Source: Methanosarcina sp. (GTDB taxonomy: Archaea > Halobacteriota > Methanosarcinia > Methanosarcinales > Methanosarcinaceae). From it: a stretch of 64,000 nucleotides of DNA. The translations under genes were made by a program, and so were the position numbers. The notes beneath the pieces are model-generated. The model saw only the letters and a list, made by a program, of their open reading frames with translations, had not been told where the DNA came from and made no database searches. This document shows, one piece after another, positions 38,316-46,852 of the stretch. The DNA lies in NCBI RefSeq assembly GCF_028693135.1, contig NZ_JAQUVZ010000006.1:51352-115351 (forward strand), in the 5' to 3' direction. The stretch's first letter is position 1; every line of letters begins with the position of its first letter.

Positions 38316-39161
38316 TCAGTGCAGTCCGCACCTGCATTTCTCTTCGTATTTTTCCACAGCTTCTGTCTCTTCGCCGCGGTACATTGCAAGCCTGTTCATG
38401 AGCTGGACAAAATCGACCTTTCGGGCGTCAAATTCAGGTCCGTCAACGCACGTAAACTTCGTTTCTCCGCCGACAGTAACCCTGCAGCCTCCGCACATCC
38501 CGGTTCCGTCTACCATTATGGAATTAAGGCTGACAAGGATTTCCACATCATAGGGGGAAGCAACCCCTGCCCCCACTTTCATCATGATTGGTGGGCCTAT
38601 AATTACAACCCTTGCAACCTTTTCGCCGCTGTCCAGGATCCTTTTCATGATATCGGTCACAAACCCGTGGTGCCCTTTTGACCCGTCATCGGTTGCTATG
38701 TACAGTTCGGAACTGGCTTTTTCCATTTCGTCTTCAAGGATCAGGAGATCCTCGTTTCGGGCTCCGATTATTGAAATTACCCTGTTGCCTGCATTTGTAT
38801 AAGCCTTTGCCTGGGGGTATATAGGGGCAACTCCTACTCCTCCTCCTACTAGAATTACAGTGCCGAGTTTTCTTATGTCGGCTGGGGTCCCGAGGGGACC
38901 TACAAAATCTTCAAGGGAATCGCCTGTAGAAAGTTTTGCAAGTTGTTTTGTGGTCTTGCCCATCTCCTGAAAAATTACAGTAACGATGCCTGTTTCTCTC
39001 TCAAAATCCGCAATTGTAAGAGGAACTCTTTCCCCCCTTTCATCAATCCGGAGGATTATGAACTGTCCGGCTTTTGCGGCTTTTGCCACGTCCGGGGCAT
39101 CAATAACCATTCTGTGCACCGACGGGGCGATTTCTTCCTTTTCCAGTATTCTATATGCCAT
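38316..39161 (-). CDS. sudB: ferredoxin-NADP reductase-like subunit, SudB/NfnA type
   Basis: 281-residue PyrK/FNR-like flavoprotein. It has an FAD-binding beta barrel (about residues 1-95, RVPLTIADFE), an NAD(P) domain with VGGGVGVAPIYPQAKAY (about 107-123) and a C-terminal 2Fe-2S ligand set (GTGMCGGCRVTVGGETKFTC, about 227-246, then a CRC near the end). It pairs with SudA. The final CRCGLH residues and short spacing to sudA support an operon. Probably balances reduced ferredoxin and NADPH in the cytosol. Confidence 0.88.
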   Translation of the reverse strand: MAYRILEKEEIAPSVHRMVIDAPDVAKAAKAGQFIILRIDERGERVPLTIADFERETGIVTVIFQEMGKTTKQLAKLSTGDSLEDFVGPLGTPADIRKLGTVILVGGGVGVAPIYPQAKAYTNAGNRVISIIGARNEDLLILEDEMEKASSELYIATDDGSKGHHGFVTDIMKRILDSGEKVARVVIIGPPIMMKVGAGVASPYDVEILVSLNSIMVDGTGMCGGCRVTVGGETKFTCVDGPEFDARKVDFVQLMNRLAMYRGEETEAVEKYEEKCRCGLH

Positions 39162-39183
39162 GAGATCACATTTTCCTGAATAG

Positions 39184-39799
39184 AAGCATATTTTCTGAAC
39201 AAATGAATCGATAAATTTAACTATAGCGGAGCTTCACAAAGGTTTCTCAGCTTTGTGACTTTCCGCCTGGACGTTCTCCTTATATTGATTAATGGGATAT
39301 ATATTCTCCCAAATAATTTTAATGATTCTACATGTTTTGCACTATCTTTTTTGTTAAATTATAAACGTTTTCTTTTTCAATAGATCTATTAGAAACAAAA
39401 CGAGACATTTTCTTATTTTTTTATTGTTGTCACAAAAATTTAATAAATCTAGTGAATATAATAAATTTAGGGATAAATTTCCAAACCGGTTTAATCCGGA
39501 GGTTGGGTAGAAAGGAGGGATCGAAGAGAGAAGCTGATCAATAGGTCTCAGAGTCGAACCTGTGAGGTTCAAGAACCCATGTGGAAAAGTATTAACAATG
39601 AGATCGCTTGCTGGCTGCGACAGGATCAAAGGGTCCCTCTTAAGATATGGTAAACTGGGGGTTGTTGAAAAGGTAATCCTGATGAAGCCTGAAAACCGGG
39701 AACTTTTCAGAGGTTGATTGGATCCTGGAACCTGAGAGTGAATCTTGGGAAATTAATACTGTTTTTTAGAGGTATAAGCTGATTAAGGGAGTTGAATAT
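39184..39799. other. long spacer; the 39480-39770 half looks like a structured, less AT-rich RNA-like block
   Basis: No protein is supported. From about 39480 the DNA becomes richer in G and has several local inverted repeats (for example GAACC TGTGA GGTTC at about 39556-39570 and GGATC AAAG GGTCC at about 39623-39636). The left half (39330-39480) is ordinary AT-rich spacer. The structured half is directly upstream of the small-protein gene at 39800, so it may be its 5' leader or a separate small RNA. Confidence 0.35.
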
Positions 39800-39973
39800 A
39801 TGCCGGAACATCATAAAAAACCTATAGTAAGTTGCGAAAAATACGATGAAGAAGAGAAAAAAGCGCTTGTTGAGGAAGAAAAGACAGAAGTCGAAGAAGC
39901 TAAAGTTGAGCCTATACACCCATCTGAACAGAGAGGCGGGAAAAAGAAAGGCCTTCTTGACACCTGCAAGTAA
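39800..39973 (+). CDS. small charged repeat protein A, 57 residues
   Basis: Very hydrophilic 57-residue protein rich in Glu and Lys. It aligns with residues from about 21 to the end of the neighbouring 73-residue protein: KKPIVSCEKYDEE, then VEEEKTEVEEAKVEPIHPSE, then RGGKKKGLLDTCK (each quoted in part). It has no membrane or signal segment and no family I recognise. ATG at 39800 has AAGGGAG 8 bases upstream. The stop codon lies in the loop of a terminator hairpin. Confidence 0.75.
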   Translation: MPEHHKKPIVSCEKYDEEEKKALVEEEKTEVEEAKVEPIHPSEQRGGKKKGLLDTCK

Positions 39974-39990
39974 GCAGGTTTTTATTTCCA
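39962..39990 (+). terminator. terminator overlapping the stop codon of small protein A
   Basis: Stem ACCTGC / GCAGGT (6 bp, 6-base loop AAGTAA that includes the TAA stop) followed by TTTTTATTTCCATTTTTTT. Confidence 0.8.
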
Positions 39991-40075
39991 TTTTTTTGAG
40001 CTGGAATAATTTTTCTGATTGGAATGAGGCAATATACAGTGAGTTCATACTACAGTATAATACAGGGGGTTAATT

Positions 40076-40297
40076 ATGGCAGAGAAAGCGAATGTTGAAC
40101 CTATAGATCCGATGGAAAAAGAGCGTGGGGGCAGGAAAAAACCTCTGGTGAGCGGCGAAAAATATGATGAAGAAGTGAGAACGGAGTTTGTTGAGGAAGA
40201 AAAGACAGAAGTCGAAGAAGCTAAAGTTGAGCCTATACACCCCTCTGAACATGATAGAGGAGGCAAAAAGAAAAGTCTTCTGGACACCTGCAAGTAA
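40076..40297 (+). CDS. small charged repeat protein B, 73 residues
   Basis: Paralogue of the gene at 39800. It contains an internal duplication: VEPIDPMEKERGGRKKPLV (about residues 7-25) and VEPIHPSEHDRGGKKKSLL (about 51-69), separated by a Glu-rich linker. It ends in the same LLDTCK tail as protein A. ATG at 40076 follows AGGGGG by 6-7 bases, and a TATA-like CAGTATAATAC lies about 25 bases upstream, suggesting its own promoter. No known family. Confidence 0.75.
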   Translation: MAEKANVEPIDPMEKERGGRKKPLVSGEKYDEEVRTEFVEEEKTEVEEAKVEPIHPSEHDRGGKKKSLLDTCK

Positions 40298-40320
40298 GCA
40301 GGCTTTTCTTTTTTCTTTTT
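40286..40320 (+). terminator. terminator overlapping the stop codon of small protein B
   Basis: Stem CCTGC / GCAGG with the loop AAGTAA carrying the stop, then CTTTTCTTTTTTCTTTTTT. The same arrangement as at 39962. Confidence 0.8.
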
Positions 40321-40383
40321 TACTACAGATTTTTTATTTATTCTCATGATGGATTATAGAGATTTTTCACAACTTTTATATGT

Positions 40384-40399
40384 ATATATGCGCATATAT
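40384..40399 (+). promoter_or_regulatory. 16-bp palindrome before arsR, probable ArsR operator
   Basis: ATATATGCGCATATAT is a perfect palindrome 10 bases before the ATG chosen for arsR and directly after a TATA-like CTTTTATATG. SmtB/ArsR repressors bind such AT-rich inverted repeats, so autoregulation is likely. Confidence 0.6.
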
Positions 40400-40409
40400 G
40401 CATACGTAT

Positions 40410-40763
40410 ATGCTTGAAAATAAAGCGAAATTTTTCAGAGCCCTCGGGGACGAAACCCGACTTACCATTCTCTCCTACCTGCTCGAGCACAGCTACTGTG
40501 CCTGTGATTTTACTCCCCTTACGGAAAAGGATCAGACAACGGTTTCAAAGCACCTTAAAGTGCTTTTCGAGGCCGAGATTTTAAAGTTTGAAAAGAAAGG
40601 TCGAAACGTAATCTACAGCATCAAGGACGAGGAAACAAGGGAAATGCTGCTTGTCCTTGGAATCGGAGAGGTAAAGCCCTGCTGCAGTAGTCCGGAAAAT
40701 TGCCGGGTTTGTTGCAAGGAGGAAACTGAGGACAAAAATAAGACAAGGAAAAAAAGAAGTTAA
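40410..40763 (+). CDS. arsR: ArsR/SmtB family metal(loid) repressor
   Basis: 117-residue winged-helix repressor. Residues 8-20 (FRALGDETRLTIL) and the recognition helix region TTVSKHLKVLFEAEI are typical. CACDF (about residues 29-33) matches the CxCD arsenite-binding motif on helix 3, and a Cys-rich tail (CCSSPENCRVCC, about 91-102) may add ligands. It is expected to repress the operon until arsenite binds. The start is set at ATG 40410, where the usual N-terminus begins. The upstream ATG at 40380 would place the palindromic operator inside the gene. arsM follows after 9 bases. Confidence 0.88.
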   Translation: MLENKAKFFRALGDETRLTILSYLLEHSYCACDFTPLTEKDQTTVSKHLKVLFEAEILKFEKKGRNVIYSIKDEETREMLLVLGIGEVKPCCSSPENCRVCCKEETEDKNKTRKKRS

Positions 40764-40772
40764 GGTGAAAGA

Positions 40773-41522
40773 ATGGACTCCAGCGAAAAAAAAGAAGTTA
40801 TCAAAAAGAAGTATCAGGAAATTGCAACTTTAGGGGGCTCCTGCTGTTCTGGCGGTGGGTGCTGCGGCGATTCGAGCTCAGTAGACCTTTCTAAATCTCT
40901 TGGCTATTCGGAAGCTGATGTTCAGGCTGTCCCGGACGCAAACCTGGGGCTTGGCTGTGGCAATCCTACAGCTTTTGCGGAACTGAAACCAGGGGACATT
41001 GTCCTTGATCTGGGTTCAGGTGCGGGATTTGATTGTTTTCTTGCTGCACAGAGAGTCGGAAGCTCAGGAAAGGTTATTGGAGTTGATATGACTCCTGAAA
41101 TGGTTGAAAAAGCGCAGGTTAATGCTCAAAACTATGGCTATTTAAATGTTGAGTTCCGCCATGGGGATATTGAAGCTCTTCCGGTTGATGATAGTTCGGT
41201 GGATGTTATTATCAGCAATTGCGTGATTAACCTGGCGCCGGATAAAGAAAAGGTTTTCAGGGAGGCCTTTCGGGTGCTGAAGCCAGAAGGCAGGATGTAT
41301 GTTTCGGATATGGTCCTCCTGGCTGAGCTACCCGAAGAGCTTAAAAACGACAAAGACCTGCTTGCAGGCTGCGTCGCCGGCGCTGTGTTAAAAGAGGAGT
41401 ATCTGGGGCTTTTAAAAAATGCAGGGTTTTCGGTTGAAATCCTGGCTGAAGATTCGGATATAAGTAAAAGGCAGTACGGAGGTCTGCCAGTTGAAAGCCT
41501 AAAATTAAAAGCTCGGGTATGA
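40773..41522 (+). CDS. arsM: arsenite S-adenosylmethionine methyltransferase ArsM
   Basis: 249-residue class I methyltransferase. The N-terminal CCSGGGCCG (about residues 24-32), the SAM motif [12 protein letters not shown] (about 79-90), the conserved cysteine of SNCVINL (about 148-154) and the cysteine of [10 protein letters not shown] (about 196-205) are the arsenite-binding hallmarks of ArsM. It methylates As(III) to volatile or less retained forms. It is co-transcribed with arsR. Confidence 0.9.
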   Translation: MDSSEKKEVIKKKYQEIATLGGSCCSGGGCCGDSSSVDLSKSLGYSEADVQAVPDANLGLGCGNPTAFAELKPGDIVLDLGSGAGFDCFLAAQRVGSSGKVIGVDMTPEMVEKAQVNAQNYGYLNVEFRHGDIEALPVDDSSVDVIISNCVINLAPDKEKVFREAFRVLKPEGRMYVSDMVLLAELPEELKNDKDLLAGCVAGAVLKEEYLGLLKNAGFSVEILAEDSDISKRQYGGLPVESLKLKARV

Positions 41523-41731
41523 GAAGAAGGTACGAGAAGTGATATTTTCAGGACAAATCAGCAGGATTCCTCAGAAACTATGCTTCAATAAATATATCCC
41601 TCAATCTATTTATATTACTATTCAATTATTATTTTTAATGATCTGGTACTCCAGATCCGGGACTCTAGGTCTGATCTTCTGAATGCAGGGACTCTCCTGA
41701 ATGTGGGGTAACAGGGGTCGGTCTCTTTGAG

Positions 41732-42787
41732 GTGACATTACTGAAAACCATAAGATCCGTAAAAATCGTTTTTGCAATAGGTTTTTTACTTTTGTTGCTC
41801 AGCTCAGGCTCTGCGGCTGCCAGAAGAATCACTGTGGGGAGTGAGAATAAAGATTTTTCTTCAATTCAGGGAGCTGTAAACGCTGCCGAGCCCGGAGATA
41901 CGGTTTATGTGTATAATGGGCTTTATATGGAGAACATATATCTTGACAAAGAAATTACCGTTCGTTCAATCTCCGGAAAGCCTGAAATAAACATTGTAAC
42001 GGCAAAAAACCCTCATGACCATGTATTTCATGTAATTGCAAATAACGTAACTATAAGTGGTTTTTCAATAAATGGCGCTAATGATACTCAGAAAGCTGGT
42101 ATTTATCTGGAGAATACACAGGGAGTTATGATAAGCAACAACAATCTTTCCAGTAATCGCCTGGGAATCTATCTGGACTCTTCTACTACCAATATGCTGA
42201 ATCTAAATGATGTTTCTAATAATGAGGTCGGCATTTTTCTCAATGCTTCAAAGGACAACTGGATTATCAATAACAGGGTAAAAATGAACAGCCTGGGAGG
42301 AATTTTTCTTGAAGCGTCTGATGGAAACCACTTAAAGGAAAACCTGTTGCATTTTAACACAGAGTATGGTCTTATGCTCTCAAACAGCAGTAAAAACCTT
42401 ATTTACGATAACTATTTTCAGAACTCCGAAAATGTTGGCTATGAGGGGAGCAACTTAGAAAACGTCTGGAATATGACTCTGATGAGGGAGATCAATATTG
42501 TAGGAGGCCCATTTATCGGCGGAAATTACTGGGCAGACTCTGAAAGCACTTCCATGTGCGTTATTGAAGATCTGGATAATGATGGCTTATGCGATGCATC
42601 CTATGATCTGGGGGAAGGCAATATCGATTATATGCCTCTTATACTCCGTCCTCCACTTTTCCAAAACAATGAACGTTCCCTTACGGTTTCTCTGTTGGGA
42701 TTTGCCTTATTTGTATTCGCTCTCGGAATATTTATCATAAAAAGGGTAATGGGTTGGGTAGGAAGCGATTTTAAAGAAGATCAATGA
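41732..42787 (+). CDS. membrane-anchored parallel beta-helix (NosD-like) surface protein
   Basis: 351-residue secreted protein. A signal peptide (about residues 1-30, hydrophobic FAIGFLLLLLSSG ending SAAA) precedes NosD/PbH1-type beta-helix repeats (residues 45-250: FSSIQGAVNAAEPGDTVYV, then many N-rich turns such as NNNLSSNRLGIYLDSS). The helix ends with GNYWADS, followed by a C-terminal membrane helix (SLLGFALFVFALGIFIIKRV) and a short basic tail. Such proteins are common on Methanosarcina envelopes and may bind or cleave glycans. The start is a GTG almost touching a GAGG site and is uncertain. Confidence 0.8.
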   Translation: MTLLKTIRSVKIVFAIGFLLLLLSSGSAAARRITVGSENKDFSSIQGAVNAAEPGDTVYVYNGLYMENIYLDKEITVRSISGKPEINIVTAKNPHDHVFHVIANNVTISGFSINGANDTQKAGIYLENTQGVMISNNNLSSNRLGIYLDSSTTNMLNLNDVSNNEVGIFLNASKDNWIINNRVKMNSLGGIFLEASDGNHLKENLLHFNTEYGLMLSNSSKNLIYDNYFQNSENVGYEGSNLENVWNMTLMREINIVGGPFIGGNYWADSESTSMCVIEDLDNDGLCDASYDLGEGNIDYMPLILRPPLFQNNERSLTVSLLGFALFVFALGIFIIKRVMGWVGSDFKEDQ

Positions 42788-43131
42788 ACTACAGTGAACT
42801 TTTAAATGGGTCACAAATGGCTCCAGTGAACCGGACTCCGTGAATCGGACTCATTGAACCGAACTCATTGAACCGAACTCATTGAACCCGGAAAACTGCA
42901 AGTTCTCACTTTTTTACTCAATCAGCTTCCCCGGGCAAAGCTTATTTAACAACTGTTTTTAATATATTGCTTGAATAATCACGTTTTTAAATAGGTATGA
43001 TCTGGTTTGATCTGGTTATTTCAAAAAATTATTTCAAAAACTTCTCAACTTCAAAACAATCTATGTATTTATATAGAGTGTGGCCTACTTAGATTAGATG
43101 TATTTTACTAACACCTAAAGGAGATGACAGG
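42788..43131. other. spacer with a 14-bp repeat array
   Basis: Non-coding. 42827-42891 holds four units of TGAACCGAACTCAT-type sequence plus a partial fifth. A TATA-like TTTATATAGAG near 43070 lies about 60 bases before the guanylyltransferase frame. Confidence 0.6.
42827..42891. repeat. 14-bp tandem repeat, about 4.6 units
   Basis: Units TGAACCGGACTCCG, TGAATCGGACTCAT, TGAACCGAACTCAT (twice) and a partial. The gradient of changes shows local array expansion. Confidence 0.9.
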
Positions 43132-44499
43132 ATTAAGTCGATAATTCTTGCAGGCGGCTCAGGGACGAGACTCTGGCCTCTCAGCCGGGAAATGTATCCC
43201 AAACAGTTTTTAAAATTTGGAGAGACCTCACTTTTTCAGGAGACAGTGCTTCGATGTCTTGAGGTTTCAGATATTTCTGAGATTTTTGTGGTAACAAACG
43301 AAGCCCAGAAATTTTTCGTGATCGGACAGATCAAAGAAATCGGATACTCAATTCTTCCTGAGAATGTCCTGATTGAGCCTGAAGGCAAGAACACACTTCC
43401 TGCAATCTTCTTTGGAATGAAAGAGATTGAACAAAAATTCGGGAATTCAATCGTAGGAGTATTTTCCTCCGACCATGTGCTTGATAGATCTGCAATGGCA
43501 ACGATTTCTTCAGCTGAAAAACTGGCTTCGGATTATCTGGTCACTTTCGGGGTTGTTCCTACGTCCCCTCATACCGGATACGGCTACATTAAAGCCTCAG
43601 AGTCCTGCGAGCCTGGGTACAGGGTTTCGGAATTCAGAGAAAAGCCGGATTTCGAAACTGCACAAAAATACATTGAAGAAGGCTGCCTCTGGAATAGCGG
43701 GATGTTCCTCTTTGAAACGCAGCTCTTCTTTGAAGAAGTCAAAAAACACGCGCCTTCGGTTTTTGCCTGCTTTGAGAAAGAGGGCAATATTAATGATATT
43801 TATGCGGGTGTGGATAAGGTTTCTATTGATTATGGCATAATGGAAAAGTCCGATATAGTCGCTGTTGTAAAACTGGGCCAGAAATGGAGCGACCTTGGAA
43901 ACTTTGCGGCAATTTATGATGAGCTGGAAAAGGATGTCAATGAAAATGTGGTCCATGAATGCGATCCCATGCTTCTAAACTCCAACGGAAATCTGGTGTA
44001 TTCAAAATGCGGTAAAATCGTTTCCCTTATTGATGTTAAGGACATGGTTATTGTTGACACAAGCGATGCCCTGTTAATATGCCCTAAATCCAGCAGTCAG
44101 AAAGTAAAGGAAATAGTCTCCGATCTGAAAAGCAGGAACGATGAAAGAGCATTTATCGGGCAAACAGTCTACCGGCCCTGGGGTTCATATACGCTACTTG
44201 ACTCCTCTCCCGGCCATAAGATAAAGAATATTACTGTGCTTTCTGACCATAAGTTAAGCCTGCAACTGCACTACCACAGGAGTGAACACTGGGTGGTTGT
44301 AAAGGGCATGGCCTGTGTGGAAGTGAATGGTAACAAATGTTTTTTGAGGCCCGGGGAAAGTACGTTTATCAGGGCTGGAGAAAAGCACAGGCTGTCAAAT
44401 CCTGGGAAGGTGCCGCTGGAGATTATTGAGGTGCAGCTGGGAGAGCTTGTGGACGAAGGGGACATTGTCAGGTTTGATGATGAGTATGGGAGGAAATGA
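43132..44499 (+). CDS. manC: mannose-1-phosphate guanylyltransferase / mannose-6-phosphate isomerase, with non-standard start
   Basis: About 455-residue bifunctional enzyme. The N-terminal nucleotidyltransferase motif ILAGGSGTRLWPLSR, then KQFLKF, is followed by a C-terminal cupin isomerase domain (RPWGSYTLLD, LQLHYHRSEHWVVVKG). It makes GDP-mannose for surface glycans. The first in-frame ATG (43192) comes after the catalytic GGSGTRLWP loop. No ATG, GTG or TTG lies between it and the in-frame TAG at 43090. A perfect AAAGGAG (43117-43123) sits 8 bases before ATT 43132, which would give IKSIILAGG. ATT initiation is therefore the best reading, unless the sequence has changed. Confidence 0.88.
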   Translation: MKSIILAGGSGTRLWPLSREMYPKQFLKFGETSLFQETVLRCLEVSDISEIFVVTNEAQKFFVIGQIKEIGYSILPENVLIEPEGKNTLPAIFFGMKEIEQKFGNSIVGVFSSDHVLDRSAMATISSAEKLASDYLVTFGVVPTSPHTGYGYIKASESCEPGYRVSEFREKPDFETAQKYIEEGCLWNSGMFLFETQLFFEEVKKHAPSVFACFEKEGNINDIYAGVDKVSIDYGIMEKSDIVAVVKLGQKWSDLGNFAAIYDELEKDVNENVVHECDPMLLNSNGNLVYSKCGKIVSLIDVKDMVIVDTSDALLICPKSSSQKVKEIVSDLKSRNDERAFIGQTVYRPWGSYTLLDSSPGHKIKNITVLSDHKLSLQLHYHRSEHWVVVKGMACVEVNGNKCFLRPGESTFIRAGEKHRLSNPGKVPLEIIEVQLGELVDEGDIVRFDDEYGRK

Positions 44500-44704
44500 G
44501 AAAGATGAGGCTATTGGCATAAACGTAAGTTTCCGGAGAGATGGACTGGTTGAAAGGGAGGTGAATTGCACGAGCCTGGAATCGTGTGTTCCGTCCTCTA
44601 ACTAAACTTTTTATGATATGTAATTGTGTGAGATCTTTTTGCTCTTTTCGGAAGCTTTACTTCGCAGACGGGGAATGTATTCTTAACATTTTTATTTTAC
44701 GGGG

Positions 44705-46168
44705 TTACTGCAATCCCATTTGCTTTCCGATCTGTATTATTTCACTCCGGATATTGGTGTCAAGTTTTAAGAGCAGGAGAACGTACAAAATAGCCCCCAG
44801 TATTACTGGGATTAGTGTAAGCCATATGTTTGATAGAGGCACTAAAATCCGATAACATCCCACCCCCAGTCCCATTGCTATAGTCGCTATAACGATATTT
44901 TTTATTTCCTGGTATTCAAGTCTGACGTGAATCATACGTTTCAATGCCAGGTGTGCAAGCAAAGAGTTCAGGATCATGGTAATAAGAGTTGCAACAGCTG
45001 CTCCGAGGATCCCAAGGACCGGAATCAACATGAAATCAAGGATTATATTTGCGGTTGCTGCGATTGCGGTTACTTTAAATGATTCTTTCGGGCGGTTTAG
45101 AGCATTCAGATACATGGTTTGCAGAAACATAAACACATTTACAAGTTGCACTGCCAGCAGCACATAAAATGTCTGTGTTCCCCGTGCAAAACCTTCTCCA
45201 TAAAAGAAGTAGAGCATTTTATCCCCGAGTATAATTCCTCCTACAAAAACAGGCACTGCAAGCAGCAAAGAATATGTTATGCCTTTTGCAAAGGCATTCT
45301 CTGCCATTTTTAATTCTCCGTTTGCATTCCAGTTACTCACTTTTGGGAAGAGTACCGTTTTCATTGCGAGTGTTGTAAAGGTTGCTGCTGTTGTACATTG
45401 GAATGCTACCCTGTATATCCCGACATCGGCCGTTTCAAGGAACTGCCCAATTATTATTGTGTCGGCATAGCTGAATACGAGGCTTCCGCTTGAAGCTAAA
45501 AAAATCCAGAATGAATATGAAAATATGCTTTTCAAATGCCCGGTATTAAATCTTTTAAATCTGAGGTCCAAAAAATGAAATCCTATTATAGTGGCTGCGA
45601 TCATCCCAAAAATAAAGCCCCCGGCAAGCCCATTTGCCCCGAAGCCCAGGTATACGGCAATCACCTGAAAAACCACGCATAATGTACTGTTTATGAACCC
45701 ACATGTTTGATTTAATCCCACTTTCCCGGAGCCGTAGTTCCCATTTGAAACACTATTCCAGAAAATCCCGATAATTAAAGCTATGAATAGCCATAAATAC
45801 GTTTCAGATTGATCAATGTTCTCAAGGAATGACCTGGCAAAAAGGAGTACAATTATAGAAACTCCTACAAGAAAGATCCTTAATACAAAAACAGCCGTGA
45901 AATATTCGTTTTTTTCTCTTCCTTCGCTGATCCTTTTAACTGCTGCTCCTCCCAAACCACCATCCAGGATCAGGGTTAAGGTGTTAAAGTAAGCTAAAAA
46001 AAGAAAGTATGCTCCTAATACCGATTCTCCAACAGCATGGGCAAAATACATCGTACTTAAAAAACCAATTGCAGTGAGTATTATTGTTGTGGAAAGGGTT
46101 ATAAGACTCTGGCGACGCAATTGTTCTATTCGCATAATTCGAGAAAGTAGAGTACTACGGTTAATCAT
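44705..46168 (-). CDS. polysaccharide flippase (Wzx/MATE-like, MVF superfamily)
   Basis: 487-residue integral membrane protein with about 14 hydrophobic helices of the polysaccharide-transporter type (FLSTMYFAHAVGESVLGAYF near residues 38-57, GAAVATLITMILNSLLAHLA near 395-414). It would flip lipid-linked glycan repeats across the membrane. A second ATG 11 codons in (46135) is also a possible start. It converges on manC. The upstream spacer carries a dispersed repeat shared with 20935-21075. Confidence 0.85.
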   Translation of the reverse strand: MINRSTLLSRIMRIEQLRRQSLITLSTTIILTAIGFLSTMYFAHAVGESVLGAYFLFLAYFNTLTLILDGGLGGAAVKRISEGREKNEYFTAVFVLRIFLVGVSIIVLLFARSFLENIDQSETYLWLFIALIIGIFWNSVSNGNYGSGKVGLNQTCGFINSTLCVVFQVIAVYLGFGANGLAGGFIFGMIAATIIGFHFLDLRFKRFNTGHLKSIFSYSFWIFLASSGSLVFSYADTIIIGQFLETADVGIYRVAFQCTTAATFTTLAMKTVLFPKVSNWNANGELKMAENAFAKGITYSLLLAVPVFVGGIILGDKMLYFFYGEGFARGTQTFYVLLAVQLVNVFMFLQTMYLNALNRPKESFKVTAIAATANIILDFMLIPVLGILGAAVATLITMILNSLLAHLALKRMIHVRLEYQEIKNIVIATIAMGLGVGCYRILVPLSNIWLTLIPVILGAILYVLLLLKLDTNIRSEIIQIGKQMGLQ

Positions 46169-46657
46169 GATTTTGCCTGTTTTTGTAAAAAAATATATTT
46201 CTGTGTTGTTGCATAATTAAATTGTTGATAGTGTCCCGAATTTATGCTTATCTATTATCTTATTGCCTACATTCGGCAGGTGTTTTGTATTTTCTAAATA
46301 ATTTTTAATGATACCGTTTTTTGCCATATTTTGGAAATTACATCAAATATGTGTAATTTCATACACTCGCTCTTACTTCTTACCTTCGGCAGGTCGACAT
46401 ATAATTTTTGATGATTTTTGATGATGGTGATTTTGAAATGATGCTCCGTAATTGTGTGTATTTGTTAGGTTTACATATGACCAATTATTAATCTATCATA
46501 CTAAACTTTAATGAAAAAATGGTTCAGTGCTTATATAGGTCGTGAGAGTTTGGTCACACGTTAACCATCTTTAAACCTAATAAATAGTCATCTAATGTTC
46601 TAAAACGGTATCGAGAAAAATATTCTAATTTCTAATGTCGACCTACCGAAAGTAAGT
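46169..46657. other. spacer upstream of the flippase, with dispersed repeat copy 2
   Basis: About 490 bases, non-coding. 46262-46400 aligns with 20935-21075. The segment TTCGGCAGGT occurs twice (46271 and 46385 areas). Confidence 0.5.
46262..46400. repeat. dispersed repeat, copy 2
   Basis: Shares ordered blocks (GGTGTTTTRTATTTTCTRAAT, ATACYGTTTTTTGYCATATTTT, TGTAATTYCA) with 20935-21075. Confidence 0.6.
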
Positions 46658-46717
46658 GATATCATAGAATCATTTGACTTTTCAACATGCATTACTGACT
46701 TTTCGGATAGGCTCTAA
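46658..46717. mobile_element. right-half remnant of the IS5-related MITE
   Basis: ATCATAGA, TTTGACTTTTCAACATGC and the terminal ACTTTTCGGATAGGCTC match the right half of the MITE at 7241-7375. The left end is missing or decayed. Confidence 0.75.
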
Positions 46718-46852
46718 GAGCGTGTCTTAAAGTTAAATAATCCTTGTACCTAAATTGTTCGTCAATGCTAAAACAATCTTAAAGATCTCCTTATCCTAGT
46801 GATTTCTCTGATAAAGAATGGGGACTAATTAAACCTCATTTCCCGAGTCCAA

